Both the position numbers and the translations under genes were made by a program. Of a DNA stretch of 64,000 bases, positions 1 through 12,960 are shown one piece after another. The notes beneath the pieces are model-generated. The model searched no databases, was not told the origin of the DNA, and was given only the letters and a program-made list of their open reading frames with translations. Location of the stretch: contig RBKR01000008.1 of assembly GCA_004835665.1 (NCBI GenBank), positions 1,426,001 through 1,490,000 on the forward strand, read 5' to 3'. Source of the stretch: Phoma sp. XZ068 (Eukaryota; Ascomycota; Dothideomycetes; Pleosporales; Didymellaceae). The first letter of the stretch is position 1; the number at the start of each line of letters is the position of its first letter.

Positions 1-1017
1 TAATATAGGGTGTAATATAATATATATTATTAAGAATATAAGTAATATAAAGCTAAGAAAGCTAATAATAAAGCCTATACTAAATTATATTAAGACCTAA
101 TTATCCCCTCTATTAAGGTAGACAATAATAAAGAAAATTAGTATAATAAGTTATATAAAGAATACTAATAATATTATTAACTAGAAGTATATTAGAACTA
201 GAATAATAATTACCTAGAACCTAATTATAGCCTAGACCTAAGAAACCTATACTATAGAGCACTATTATAGATAGTATACTACTATAATAGTTACTAGATA
301 TATTACTTAGAGAAGCTTAATTTAGGATAGTTTCTAAAGAGATATCTATATAAACTATAATAGAAAGATTATAAGGAGGACTACTATATACTATACCTAA
401 TAGATAAATATAATAACTAATACTTTTCTAGCTAGAATAAGTCTAAGTATAGATAATAAGGACTAGTAGTAAATAAGTAATACTTTAATTAGTATTAGTA
501 GACCTGCTTTAATCTCTACTATAAGACCTATAAAGAAAAGAAGTAAAGTAACAGCTTTAGATAAGAGAATCTTTTTTTAAGGTAGCGCTAGTAGGTGCTA
601 GGGATTAATCTATTAATAGTATTAAAAGTAATTACTAACTAATTAAGTTACCTATTAGAATAAATAGAAGATAGATATATATACTCTTAGACTCTAGAGT
701 ATAGTCTAACTATATCTCTTTATAAGTAGTATAGCTAGCTAGACTATGCCCTACTTAGAAGATAATACCTTACCTACTTAGAGTAGCTAATAGAGAACTA
801 ATACTTAAGGAATCTAAGATTATATATAAGGTAACTATAGTACCTCTCTAGATCTATAGACACTATAAAGAAATAACTCTAGACACTTTTAAGATAGCTA
901 CTTATAATATTATATTAGGACTTCTATAGTTAAGAAAGTATAATCTAGATATTAATTAAAAAAATTAATAGCTTTTATTAAGTTAATATAGATATAGTAC
1001 TACTATATTATAGCCTA

Positions 1018-1065
1018 ACGTAAACCACCACCGAGAGCGACAACCCACCGAGAGCGACAAAATCT
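1018..1065 (+). repeat. Left terminal inverted repeat of the pogo-like element
   Basis: 48 bp, exact reverse complement of 2819-2866. It contains two tandem copies of a 16-bp unit, at 1028-1043 and 1045-1060, spaced 17 bp apart. These are plausible transposase-binding sites (inference). Confidence 0.95.
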
Positions 1066-1097
1066 GCCAAGACCACTCCTCCTCCTTTCATCCTAAC

Positions 1098-2798
1098 ATG
1101 TCTCAACAACACAACGCGCAATATCAACAAGACGAAGGTAGGGTCCAGCTTGCCCTTCTAGCCTATCGTTCAGATGAATTTCCAAGCCTGCGACGCGCTG
1201 CTGCAGCATTCAACGTTAATCATCATACCCTATCTAAACGTGCCAAGGGAATACCATTTCGACTCGAAACACGCGTGAACTGCCTCAAGCTTACTGCAAT
1301 AGAGGAAGAGACGATTATCCAATACATACTTGACCTTGACGCGCGAGGCTTTGCGCCCCGGCTGTGTGAGGTGGCAGATATGGCTGATAAACTGTTGGGT
1401 GTGCGTGATGGAAAGCCAGTTGGCAAGCACTGGGCTGCGCGCTTTGTGACGCGCTCAGATAGGCTCAAGATGGCGTTCAATCGAGCAAAGGATAGGCAGA
1501 GGATAATGCAGGAAGATCCTGAGGTCATTGGCGCGTGGTTCAAGTTGGTAGAGGATACCAAAGCCAAGTACGGCGTCCATGACGACGACGTGCACAACTT
1601 TGACGAGACTGGCTTCCAGATGGGCGTCATTGGGTCCATGAAGGTCGTCACAGGCTCTGATAGACGTACTCGACCAGAGCTCGTTCAGCCAGGAGATCGC
1701 GAGTGGGTTACAGTCATCCAGAGTATCTGCGCTGCTGGCCACGCAACCCCGCCATTTATCATCTACAAAGGGCGTGTCCACATCTCTGCATGGTACGAGG
1801 AGGCAGATATACCGCGTAATTGGAAGCTCTCTGTCTCAGAGAACGGATGGACAAACAACGCGCTTGGCCTGGAGTGGTTGAAGCACTTTGACACGCATAC
1901 AACAGCGCGTCAGGTGGGGGTATACCGGCTGCTCATTTTGGACGGTCACGAGAGCCACCTTAACCAGGAGTTCAAGGACTATTGCTTGGAGAACAAGATC
2001 CTTACGCTCTGTATGCCTCCCCATTCATCACACATCCTCCAGCCACTTGATGTGGTCTGCTTCTCGCCATTGAAGCGGAAGTACTCCCAACGCGTCCGAG
2101 ACTTGGCACGCCGACGCGTCTTCCACATCAACAAGGAAGGCTTCCTACCTGCCTTCAAGGACGCGTTTTTTGACGTATTCACACAGGCTAATTGTCGAAA
2201 GGCCTTTGAGGCATCAGGACTAGTCCCTGTCAACGCGCAGGTAGTGTTGGATCGCCTGGAGACACGGTTGCGTACCCCGCCTCAACCCCCACTACCAACA
2301 ACCCCGTGGCAGTCGAAGACTCCAAGCAATACGCATGAATTTGGGTCTCAGTCAAAGCTTGTGAGCGAGTCTTTTACTCGGTCACCAGTTGCTGCCCAAG
2401 CTGGCTTCTCACAGCTTGTAAAGGGAGCTGAACTAATGCTGCATCAAAATGCGCTTCTTGCTGCCCGCAATACTGAGCTTGAAGAGCAATTGGCAGTGAT
2501 GACCAAGCGGAAAGGGCGCAAAAGGAAGCAGATTCAGCATGGGGGTACATTGGAGTATGGAGTAGGGTCAGCGCAGGTAGCTGCTGAGGCGTCTGTGGTG
2601 GCTTTGTCGTCCAAAAGGACTCGAGGTGGTGGTGATCAAGAAATAGCACAACCAGCTCTACGGCGCTGTGGGAACTGTGGAGGGACTGGGCACAACGCTC
2701 GTACGTGCAAAAAGGATTCAGAAGACACTTCTGAATCAGATGCGAGCACAAGGTTCATAGGATCCTTGTTTGATAGCGATGAATCTGATAATTCATAA
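1098..2798 (+). CDS. pogo/Fot1-type DDE transposase with C-terminal zinc knuckle
   Basis: 566-codon uninterrupted frame filling the element. Residues 10-60 look like a Psq-type helix-turn-helix. Residues 60-140 look like a CENP-B/Tc5 DNA-binding domain. The DDE_1 catalytic core follows, with D169 (in NFDETGF), D282 (in LILDGHESH) and D318 (in ILQPLDV). The 35 residues between the last two acidic residues give a DD35D spacing. The tail (about residues 480-523) is basic, and a CX2CX4HX4C zinc knuckle lies at 524-537, followed by an acidic serine-rich end. The enzyme would cut and paste the element at TA sites in the nucleus. The ATG at 1098 is the first in the frame, 33 bp after the left repeat. 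No frameshift or stop is present, so the protein may be active. Confidence 0.93.
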   Translation: MSQQHNAQYQQDEGRVQLALLAYRSDEFPSLRRAAAAFNVNHHTLSKRAKGIPFRLETRVNCLKLTAIEEETIIQYILDLDARGFAPRLCEVADMADKLLGVRDGKPVGKHWAARFVTRSDRLKMAFNRAKDRQRIMQEDPEVIGAWFKLVEDTKAKYGVHDDDVHNFDETGFQMGVIGSMKVVTGSDRRTRPELVQPGDREWVTVIQSICAAGHATPPFIIYKGRVHISAWYEEADIPRNWKLSVSENGWTNNALGLEWLKHFDTHTTARQVGVYRLLILDGHESHLNQEFKDYCLENKILTLCMPPHSSHILQPLDVVCFSPLKRKYSQRVRDLARRRVFHINKEGFLPAFKDAFFDVFTQANCRKAFEASGLVPVNAQVVLDRLETRLRTPPQPPLPTTPWQSKTPSNTHEFGSQSKLVSESFTRSPVAAQAGFSQLVKGAELMLHQNALLAARNTELEEQLAVMTKRKGRKRKQIQHGGTLEYGVGSAQVAAEASVVALSSKRTRGGGDQEIAQPALRRCGNCGGTGHNARTCKKDSEDTSESDASTRFIGSLFDSDESDNS

Positions 2799-2818
2799 CT
2801 AGTGTTAGTCGTGCCAAG

Positions 2819-2866
2819 AGATTTTGTCGCTCTCGGTGGGTTGTCGCTCTCGGTGGTGGTTTACGT
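2819..2866 (-). repeat. Right terminal inverted repeat of the pogo-like element
   Basis: 48 bp identical, in reverse complement, to 1018-1065, including the doubled 16-bp unit. It is followed by the TA target duplication at 2867-2868. Confidence 0.95.
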
Positions 2867-5800
2867 TATATAGTTTATAATATAACTAGTAGATAAGAAG
2901 AAGATTAATAATATCTCTTTAATATATAAGATATGCTAAGATAGAGTAGTTAACTATATAGATATAGAATGCTCTACTAGTTATAAAGTAATAGTTAAGA
3001 AGAAGAATAGTGCACCTTCTAATATTCTAGATAAATATAAGAGTTATATAGAACTTTTCTATAATAAGAAGACTATAAAGGTATTACTATAGTATAAACT
3101 CTAGGATTGTAAGATTAAGCTCTAGGAAGGAAAGGAACTACCTTTTAGGCCTATATATAGAATATCTAAGAAGAAACTTAGTATACTTAAGAAATATATT
3201 AATAAGAACTTTAAGAAAGAATTTATATAAGAATTAGAATTACTAGTAGGATTTCTAGTCCTCTTTATACTAAAGAAAGATAGTAAATTATAAATATATA
3301 TTAACTACTAGAAACTTAATAATATTATAATTAAGAATTAGTACTTATTACTAAATATTAAGGAATTATAGAATTAGTTATCTAGAGTATAATACCTTAC
3401 TACACTTAATTTATATAGAGTATACAACCTTATATATATAAAGGAAGGTAAAGAATAGAAGACTATATTTAGAATATACTATAGTTATTATAAGTACTTA
3501 GTAATACTATTTAGGCTTACTAATATACTAGCTATATATTAGGCCCTTATTAATAATATATTAAAAGTATACTTAGATATTATAGTAGTAGCATACCTTA
3601 ATAATATCCTAGTATATTTAGTAATACTAAAAGAATATATTTACTATATTAGAGAAGTGTTAGAATACCTTAGAAAGGTAGATCTTTAACTTAAACCTAA
3701 GAAATATAAATAGTATAAGGAAGAAGTAGAATTTCTTAGCTATATTATAGGAAGATATAGAGTTAAGATAAGTAAAATAAAGATTTAGGTTATAAAGAAT
3801 TAGCTAACCTCTACCTCCTTTAAGGGAATTTAGGAATTTCTAGGATTTATTAACTTTAACTAATACTTTATTAAGGACTATTTACTTAAAGCCTTGCTAC
3901 TTATAAAGCTTATATAGAAGAATATACTATTTAAGTAGGAATAAGTATAAGAGAATACCTTTTAGTTACTTAAATAGTTCTGTATTAAGGTACCTATAAT
4001 AATTATATTTAAGAGTAGAAAACTACTTTAAATTAAGATAGATACCTTAGATTTAGTATTAGGAGCTTACACTATATAAGAACAAGACAGATAATAGTAC
4101 CTAATTACCTACTACTCTAGAAAGTTCTTAGAACTAAAAGAATAATATAATATATATAATAAAGAATTACTAGCTATTATATTAGCCCTAGAATATTAGA
4201 GAATCTATGCAGAAAGTTGTTTAGAACTTACTATCTATATAGATTATAAGAACTTAGTATACTTTACTACTACTAAGACACTTAACTAATAATAAGTATA
4301 CTAGTCTAAGCTGTTAGAGTAGAATAAGTTTAAGATACTATATACTAGAAAAAGATAATAGTAGAGCTAATGTACTTAGCAGATAATATAATCTAGCTAG
4401 AGAAAAAACTATTAACTAGTTTACTATACTTAGAATTAATAAGAATAGGTTACTAGGACTATCTTAGTAGCTTAATAATATAATATAAGTTTAGTAGGAA
4501 TAGTATATACCTATAAAGGTACTAGAGAAATTAGAAAATAAAATTATAAGCTATTATTATAATAACCTACTTTATAGACACTCTAGTATAATATAAATAA
4601 TAGAACTTATTAGATAATACTATAAGTTTAGCTATATAAAGGATAAGGTTACTAAGTTTATTAAGAACTATATTAATTACTAATAGAATAAATATAGTAT
4701 ATATATAAAGTATAGAGAGATATAAGTAATAAAGCTACTAATAGTACTATAGATAAATATTATAATAGATTTTGTTATATAACTACTAATCTCTAAGGAC
4801 CCTATTATAGGATATACCTATAACTTAATCTTTATTATAGTAGATAGGTTTACTAAAGTAGTAGAAATAATACTATTTTAATATAGTTATACTATAGAGT
4901 AGCTTATATAAGTGTTCTTAAATAGGATTATCTATTACTATAGTATACTAGAATTAATTATTAGTAATAGAGATAAGCTCTTTATATTAAACTATTAGAC
5001 TACACTTATAGCAGCTATTAGTACTAAGAAAAAGCTATTAACTATATATTATCTATAAATAGATAGATAAATAGAAAGAATAAATTAGACTATAGAAATA
5101 TACTTAAGAATATATAGTAACTAGGAGTAAGATAACTAGGTTTTACTATTATCTATAGTATAGATTATATATAATAATAAATTATTAGAAGTAATAGGTA
5201 TAATACTATTCTTTATAAATTATAGAAGATATCTAAATCTCTTTATAAGATCTCTTAATAGTAATATCTAAATAGATTTAGTAATAACCTTAGTATACAG
5301 ACTAAAGGAAGTATACTAAAAATTACTTAAAAATATTAATAAAGCTTAATAATAAGTAATCTCTTATATTAATTAGAAAAGAAAAACAGTACCTTAGCTA
5401 AAAGAGGGGGATAAAGTCTATCTCCTTATAAAAAACTTATAAATAAGAAGACTAATAAAAAAACTAGATTATATTAAGGTTAGACTATTTTTTATTTCTA
5501 GGCAAATTAGCCCTATAAACTATTAACTTAAACTACTATAGAATACTAGAATATACTCTATATTCTATATATTACTATTAGAACTAGTAGATTCTAATAT
5601 ACTAATCTAGAAGAACTTTTACTACTAGGTTAAAGAGAAAACTAAGTAGAAAGTTAAAAAAATAATATAATATTAAAAAAAAGGATATAAGAACAAATAT
5701 CTAGTTAAGTAGTTAGGATACTCTAACTTAGAGAATATATAGAAACTATTAATAAACCTTATAAACTGCTGCTAGCTATTATACTAATATTAGTAGTATT

Positions 5801-6346
5801 AGAGTCTAGAGGTAGAGAATGTATTACCTAGTCTAGTATAAGTAAGCTAGGTATTAACCTATTCTTAAGTATAGTAATATTATTAAGTAATAACTTCTAT
5901 TACTCTAGGTACTCTATATTCTTAATAAACTAAGTACTTGTATTAAACTATTACTATTTATAATACTTTAAGAATTTCTTTTATTTACGCACCTAGTTTA
6001 ATTTAGTATAAGTAGCCTATAAGGCAGCTATTATAGCTTTCTTAGCTTTAGTAGCCTTATCTTCTATTTCTTCTAGATATAATATCTTATTATTAATTTT
6101 AGAGAAGTTAGGAATAGGTAAATCTATAGGCTTGCACTTCTTTATTTTATTATATTTATAATTTCTATACTTCTTATATAATAAAGACATCTTATAAGGT
6201 AAGTTCTTTTTTATATAGTACTTGCAGGCAACTATAGTAAGATATCTAATATTATTAATTTAGGTTTCTATTATATATTAAGCTTAGGTACTTTAGGAAA
6301 CTATTTATTAGTTTATAAGAATATAAACTATAAAGAAGGAGAATAG

Positions 6347-6830
6347 TATTATAATCTTAGAGGAAGAGGTATAGTATAATAAAGTTATAGTTATAGATTA
6401 ATAGTATAGGGCTAAGTAGACTATATAATATCCTATAAACCTATAGAAATAAACTATACTAAGAGTATAAGATAGTATAAGATACTATATATATATCCTA
6501 TAGAAATTATAAAACTACTTATAGAAACTATAGGGCCTCCTATAGGACTTTATAGAATATTATAAGAAATATAGGATACTCCTTAGTATATAGCAATTAG
6601 GAACACTACTCTTATAGTATTATATTTAACCTTGTTAATTAACTTTGTTATTAGAACTTAACCTAACTCTTAAGCTAGATAGATTAACTATCTATACTAC
6701 TTATTATTAACCCTATAGTTATTATAGTGTTTTACTAGGTATCTATACTAACCCCTCCTATACTAGCACTTATTCTAGAGAACTAACCTTAGAAGTATTT
6801 ATAAGCTTTGCTTAGTTTATAACCTTAACA
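6347..6830 (+). repeat. 3' LTR of copy A
   Basis: 484 bp, aligning end to end with the copy B LTRs at 7157-7640 and 13481-13964. The canonical TG start has become TA, as expected from RIP; the CA end is kept. Confidence 0.85.
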
Positions 6831-7024
6831 AGGAGGCCCTATAGTTTCTATAAGTAGTTTATAGTTTCTATAGAATATATATATAGTATCTTATACTATC
6901 TTATACTCTTAGTATAGTTTGTTTCTATAGAATTATAGAATGTTATATAGTCTTCTTAGCTCTACACTATTAATCTATAACTATAACTTTATTATACTAT
7001 ACCTCTTTCTTTAAGATTATAATA
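6831..7024 (-). repeat. Truncated reverse-oriented LTR remnant
   Basis: 194 bp that are the reverse complement of the first part of the neighbouring 484-bp LTR. It starts inside an LTR and ends at the LTR terminus. The simplest reading is that copy A inserted into an older LTR lying in the opposite direction, so that the other half lies upstream of the window. Confidence 0.7.
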
Positions 7025-7156
7025 GGGATATAGCTTTATCTCTTATAGCTTATTTCTATAGTTTACTCTTATTTTTACTATATACCTAAGAGTTATATAT
7101 TAGGGCAAGTTAGTATAGGTTCTACTTAAGTATAGAGCCTAATATAACTAGGTTCT
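7025..7156. other. Unassigned AT-rich spacer
   Basis: 132 bp between the LTR remnant and copy B. AT-rich and RIP-like, with no match to other parts of the window that I can see. Confidence 0.5.
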
Positions 7157-7640
7157 TATTATAATCTTAGAGGAAGAGGTATAGTATAATAAAGTTATAG
7201 TTATAGATTAATAGTATAGGGCTAAGCAGACTATATAATATCCTATAATTCTATAGAAATAAACTACACTAAGAGTATAAGATAGTATAAGATACTATAT
7301 ATATATCCTATAGAAACTATAAAACTACTTATAGAAACTATAGGGCCTCCTATAGGACTTTATAGGATATTATAAGAAATATAGAATACTTCTTAGTATA
7401 TAGTAATTAGGAACACTACTCTTATAGCATTATATTTAACCTTGTTAATTAACTTTGTTATTAGAACTTAACCTAACTCTTAAGCTAGATAGATTAACTA
7501 TCTATACTACTTATTATTAACCCTATAGTTATTATAGTGTTTTACTAGGTATCTATACTAACCTCTCCTATACTAGTACTTATCCTAGAGAACTAACTTT
7601 AGAAGTATTTATAAGCTTTACTTAGTTTATAACCTTAATA
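7157..7640 (+). repeat. 5' LTR of copy B
   Basis: 484 bp, direct repeat of 13481-13964 and 6347-6830. RIP has changed the terminal TG to TA and CA to TA. Confidence 0.85.
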
Positions 7641-7649
7641 TTTTAAACA

Positions 7650-10600
7650 CCCCTAAGATAAGTACTACTTTAGGAACTAGAGTTACTTCTACTAGCTTAT
7701 ACTCTAATATTAATATAATAGAAGGAACTATTACTACTAATACTATTAATATTAAGTAACCTAATCTCTATAAGGAAGACTATAGCAAGCTAGATAACTA
7801 GTTAATATAATAAGACCTATTCTTTATATTCTAAGAAGATAAAGTAGAGGCTAAGAAGAAGGTTACTCTAGTAGTAAGCTATATATATAAAAAAGTGTTT
7901 ACCTAGATTAAACCTTTTATCTAACTTTATAGTAAGGATAATACTCCTAATAAGGTTAATATATAGATAGAAGACTTTAATACCTTTAAGAATAAGATCT
8001 GCCTAATCTTTAGAGTCTTAAATAAACTTACTATTACTAGACAAGACATCTAATATATTTATTAGACCTAGTCTACTACTAATTATACTACTAAGTTCTA
8101 GCAACTTATAGCTAATATAGACTAGGATAATACTATATTAACTATAATATTTTATTAAGGACTTAAGCCTAAGGTAAAGAAAAAACTAATATATACTAGC
8201 GCAAGCACAGAAACCTTAGATAATCTTATTAATATAGTAATTAACCTTAATATTAAACTATATAAGCTCTAATAAGAGCTATATAATAATCTGCATGCTT
8301 AAGCTATAGGCTAGCTATCTTAACTATAATATAACTAATAGAATAACTATACTTATTATAGTAACTATAGAAATAACTACTAACTTAATATAGGTTACTA
8401 TATTTATAGTAATACTTAGAGTAGGTACTATAGACCTAAGGTAATAGACCTGTTTAATATAAATAAGGGACTAATAACTATAAAACTATAATAGAATAAA
8501 AAGAAGGGATATAATAATAACAAGGGTAATAAAGGTAATACCTATTATAACTATAGTAAACTAGGCTACTTTACTAGAAACTATTACTAGAATAAAGTGT
8601 TCTAATAGATTAATATATTAACTAGTAGGCTAGACAGCAAGAATACTAGTAATAAATAGGAAATTCTTACTAATAGAATTAGACAACTTATAGAAGATCT
8701 AGAGTTAGAATATAATAAAAATACTAAACTAGAAATTATATATAAACTAGCACCTAAGAGGTTATAGGTATATAAACACCCTTATAGCTATAAAACTATA
8801 ATTATATAGATATTAAGGGAGGAATATCTTAAACTTCTAGAAGCTTCTAGTATAGCTATAATATTATACTATAGACCTAGAGTAACCTAGATATCTAACA
8901 CTAAAGACAACATGCTATAACTACCTAGATAATACCTAGAAGATAATAAGGATTAGGACAAGTTAGTATATTCTACTATAGTATAATATAGGGCATAATA
9001 TAATATATATTATTAAGAATATAAGTAATATAAAGCTAAGAAAGCTAATAATAAAGCCTATACTAAATTATATTAAAACCTAATTATCCCCTCTATTAAG
9101 GTAGATAATAATAAAGAAAATTAGTATAATAAGTTATATAAAGAATACTAATAATATTATTAACTAGAAGTATATTAGAACTAGAATAATAATTACCTAG
9201 AACCTAATTATAGCCTAGACCTAAGAAACCTATACTATAGAGCACTGTTATAGATAGTATACTACTATAATAGTTACTAGATATATTACTTAGAGAAGCT
9301 TAATTTAGAATAGTTTCTAAAGAGATATCTATATAAACTATAATAGAAAGATTGTAAGAAGGACTACTATATACTACACCTAATAGATAAATATAATAAC
9401 TAATACTTTCTTAGCTAGAATAAGTCTAAGCATAGATAATAAGAACTAGTAGTAAATAAGTAATACTTTAATTAGTATTAGTAGACCTACTTTAATCCCT
9501 ACTATAAGACCTATAAAGGAAAGAAGTAAAGTAATAGCTTTAGATAAGAGAATCCTTTTTTAGGGCAGTGCTAGTAGGTGCTAGAGATTAATCTATTAAT
9601 AGTGTTAAAAGTAATTACTAACTAATTAAGTTACTTATTAGAATAAATAGAAGATAGATATATACACTCTTAAACTCTAGAGTATAGTCTAACTATATCT
9701 CTTTATAAGCAGTATAGCTAGCTAGACTATACTCTACTTAGAAGATAATACCTTACCTACTTAGAGTAGCTAATAGAGAACTAATACCTAAGGAATCTAA
9801 GATTATATATAAGGTAACTATAGTACCTCTCTAGATCTATAAACACTATAAGGAAATAACCCTAGATACTTTTAGAATAGCTACTTATAATATTATATTA
9901 GGACTTCTATAGTTAAGAAAGTATAATCTAGATATTAATTAGAAGAATTAATAACTTTTATTAAGTTAATATAGATATAGCACTACTATATTATAGCCTA
10001 TATAGTTTATAATATAACTAGTAGATAAGAAGGAAATTAATAATATCTCTTTAATATATAAGACGTGCTAAGATAGAGTAGTTAACTATATAGATATAGA
10101 ACGCTCTACTAGTTATAAAGTAATAGTTAAGGAGAAGGACAGTGCACCTTCTAATATTCTAGATAAATATAAGAGTTATATAGAACTTTTCTATAATAAG
10201 AAGACTATAAAGGTATTACTATAGTATAAACTCTAAGATTATAAGATTAAGCTTTAGAAAGAAAAGAAACTGCCTTTTAGGCCTATATATAGAATATCTA
10301 AGAAGGAACTTAGCATACTTAAGGAATATATTAATAAAAACCTTAAAAAAGGATTTATATAAGAATTAGAATTACTAGTAGGATTTCTAGTCCTTTTTAT
10401 ACTAAAGAAAGATAGTAAATTATAAATATATATTAACTACTAGAAACTTAACAACATTATAATTAAGAATTAGTACCTATTACTAAATATTAAGGAATTA
10501 TAGGATTAGTTATCTAGAGTATAATACTTTACTACACTTAATTTATATAGAGTATATAACTTTATATATATAAAAGAAGGTAAAGAATAGAAGACTATGT

Positions 10601-12960
10601 TTAGAATATACTATAGTTATTACAAGTACTTAGTAATACTATTTAGGCTTACTAATATACTAGCTATATATTAGGCCCTTATTAATAATATATTAAGAGT
10701 ATACTTAGATATTATAGTAGTAGTATACTTTAATAATATTCTAGTATATTTAGTAACACTAGAAGAATATATTTACTATATTAGGGAAGTGTTAGAATAC
10801 CTTAGAAAGGTAGATCTTTAACTTAAACCTAAGAAATATAAATAGTATAAGGAAAAAGTAGAATTTCTTAGCTATATTATAGGAAGATATAGAGTTAAGA
10901 TAAGTAAAATAAAGATTTAGGTTATAAAGAATTAGCTAACCTCTACCTCTCTTAAGGGAATTTAGGAATTTCTAGGATTTATTAACTTTAACTAATACTT
11001 TATTAAGGACTATTTACTTAAAGCCTTGCTACTTATAAAGCTTATATAGAAGGATATACTATTTAAGTAGAAACAAGTATAAAAGGATACTTTTTAGTTG
11101 CTTAAATAGTCTTATATTAAGCTACTTATAATAATTATATTTAAGAGTAGAAAACTACTTTAAATTAAGATAGATACCTTAGATTTAGTATTAAGAGCTT
11201 ATACTATATAAGAATAAGACAGATAATAGCACCTAATTACCTACTACTTTAGAAAGTTCTTAGGACTAGAAGAATAATATAATATATATAATAAAGAATT
11301 ACTAGCTATTATATTAGCTCTAGAATATTAGAGAATCTATATAGAAAGTTATTTAGAACTTACTATCTATATAGATTATAAGAACTTAGTATACTTTACT
11401 ACTACTAAGACACTTAACTAATAATAAGTATACTAGTCTAAGCTATTAGGGCAGAATAAGTTTAAGATACTATATATACTAGAAAAAGATAATAGTAGAG
11501 CTAACATACTTAGCAGACAATACAATCTAGCTAGAGAAAAAACTATTAACTAGTTTATTATACTTAGAATTAACAAGGATAGGCTACTAGGACTATCTTA
11601 GTAGCTTAATAATATAATATAAGTTTAGTAGAAATAGTATATACCTATAAAAGTACTAGAGAAATTAGAAAATAAAATTATAAGCTGTTATTATAATAAC
11701 CTACTTTGTAGATACTCTAGTATAATATAAATAATAGAACTTATTAGACAATACTATAAGCTTAGCTATATAAAGGACAAGGTTACTAAGTTTATTAAGA
11801 ACTATATTAATTACTAATAGAATAAATATAGTATATATATAAAGTATAGAGAGATATAAGTAATAGAGCTACTAATAGCACTATAGACAAACATTATAAT
11901 AGATTTTATTATATAACTACTAATCTCTAAGAACTCTGTTATAGGATATACCTATAACTTAATCTTTATTATAGTAAATAGGTTTACTAAAGTAGTAGAA
12001 ATAATACTATTTTAATATAGTTATACTATAGAGCAGCTTACACAAGTGTTCCTAGATAGGATTATCTATTACTATAGTATACTAGAATTAATTATTAGTA
12101 ATAAAGATAAGCTCTTTATATTAAACTATTAGACTACGCTTATAGCAGCTATTAGTACTAAGAAAAAGCTATTAACTATATATTATCTGTAAATAGATAG
12201 ATAAATAGAAAGAATAAATTAGACTATAGAAATATACTTAAGGATATATAGCAACTAGGAGTAAGACAACTAGGTTTTACTGTTACCTATAGTATAAATT
12301 ATATATAATAATAAATTATTAGAAGTAATAGGTATAATACTATTCTTTATAAATTATAGAAGAGATCTAAATCTCTTTATAAGATCTCTTAATAGTAATA
12401 TCTAAATAGATTTAGTAATAACCTTAGTATATAGACTAAAGGAAGTATACTAAAAATTGCTTAAAAATATTAATAAAGCTTAATAATAAGCAATCTCTTA
12501 TATTAATTAGAAAAGAAAAATAGCACCTTAGCTAAAAGAGGGGGATAAAGTCTATCTCCTTATAAAAAACTTATAAATAAGAAGACTAATAAAAAAACTA
12601 GATTATATTAAGGTTAGACTATTTTTTATTTTTAGGCAAACTAGCCCTATAAACTATTAACTTAAACTACTATAGGATACTAGAATATACTCTATATTCT
12701 ATATATTGCTATTAGAACTAGTAGACCCTAATATACTAATCTAAAAAGACTTCTACTACTAGGTTAAGAAAGAGACTAAGTAGGAAGTTAAAAAAATAAT
12801 ATAATATTAAAAGAAAGGATATAAGGATAAATACCTAGTTAAGTAGTTAGAATACTCTAACTTAGAAAATATATAGAAACTATTAATAAACCTTATAAAC
12901 TGCTACTAGCTATTATACTAGTATTAGCAGTATTAGAGTTTAGAGGTAGAGAATATATTA
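7650..12960 (+). pseudogene. Degraded gag-pol of copy B
   Basis: Readable remnants in order: a gag zinc-knuckle-like segment near 8540-8590 whose cysteine codons are now tyrosine; the reverse transcriptase active-site box near 10725-10742, reading Y-F-N-N-I-L; and an integrase-core-like stretch near 11895-12020. The frames are broken mostly by TAA and TAG, consistent with C-to-T and G-to-A transitions. Reverse transcriptase before integrase places the family in Ty3/gypsy. Confidence 0.75.

Larger units (their letters stand above)
1016..2868 (+). mobile_element. Intact pogo/Fot1-like DNA transposon inserted in copy A
   Basis: A GC-normal island of 1849 bp (1018-2866) between perfect 48-bp terminal inverted repeats, flanked by the dinucleotide TA on both sides (1016-1017 and 2867-2868), the usual target duplication of Tc1/mariner-pogo elements. 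The paralogous retroelement copies at about 10000 and 17340 carry the uninterrupted target, with the same flanks and one TA, so the empty site is visible inside this window. The element carries one intact transposase gene and shows none of the RIP decay around it, so it inserted after the surrounding copy was mutated. It looks complete and potentially autonomous. Confidence 0.95.
1..6830 (+). mobile_element. RIP-degraded Ty3/gypsy LTR retrotransposon, copy A (5' part outside window)
   Basis: AT-rich sequence with no open frame, collinear with copy B at 8984-13964 once the DNA transposon at 1016-2868 is removed. It contains the remains of pol in the order reverse transcriptase then integrase, which is the Ty3/gypsy order. 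Around 3590-3650 the frame reads Y-L-N-N-I-L where an active element has YLDDIL, as expected if both GAT/GAC codons were changed by RIP. An integrase-core-like stretch lies near 4760-4880. The element ends in a 484-bp LTR. The 5' LTR and gag lie upstream of the window. It cannot encode functional proteins. Confidence 0.85.
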
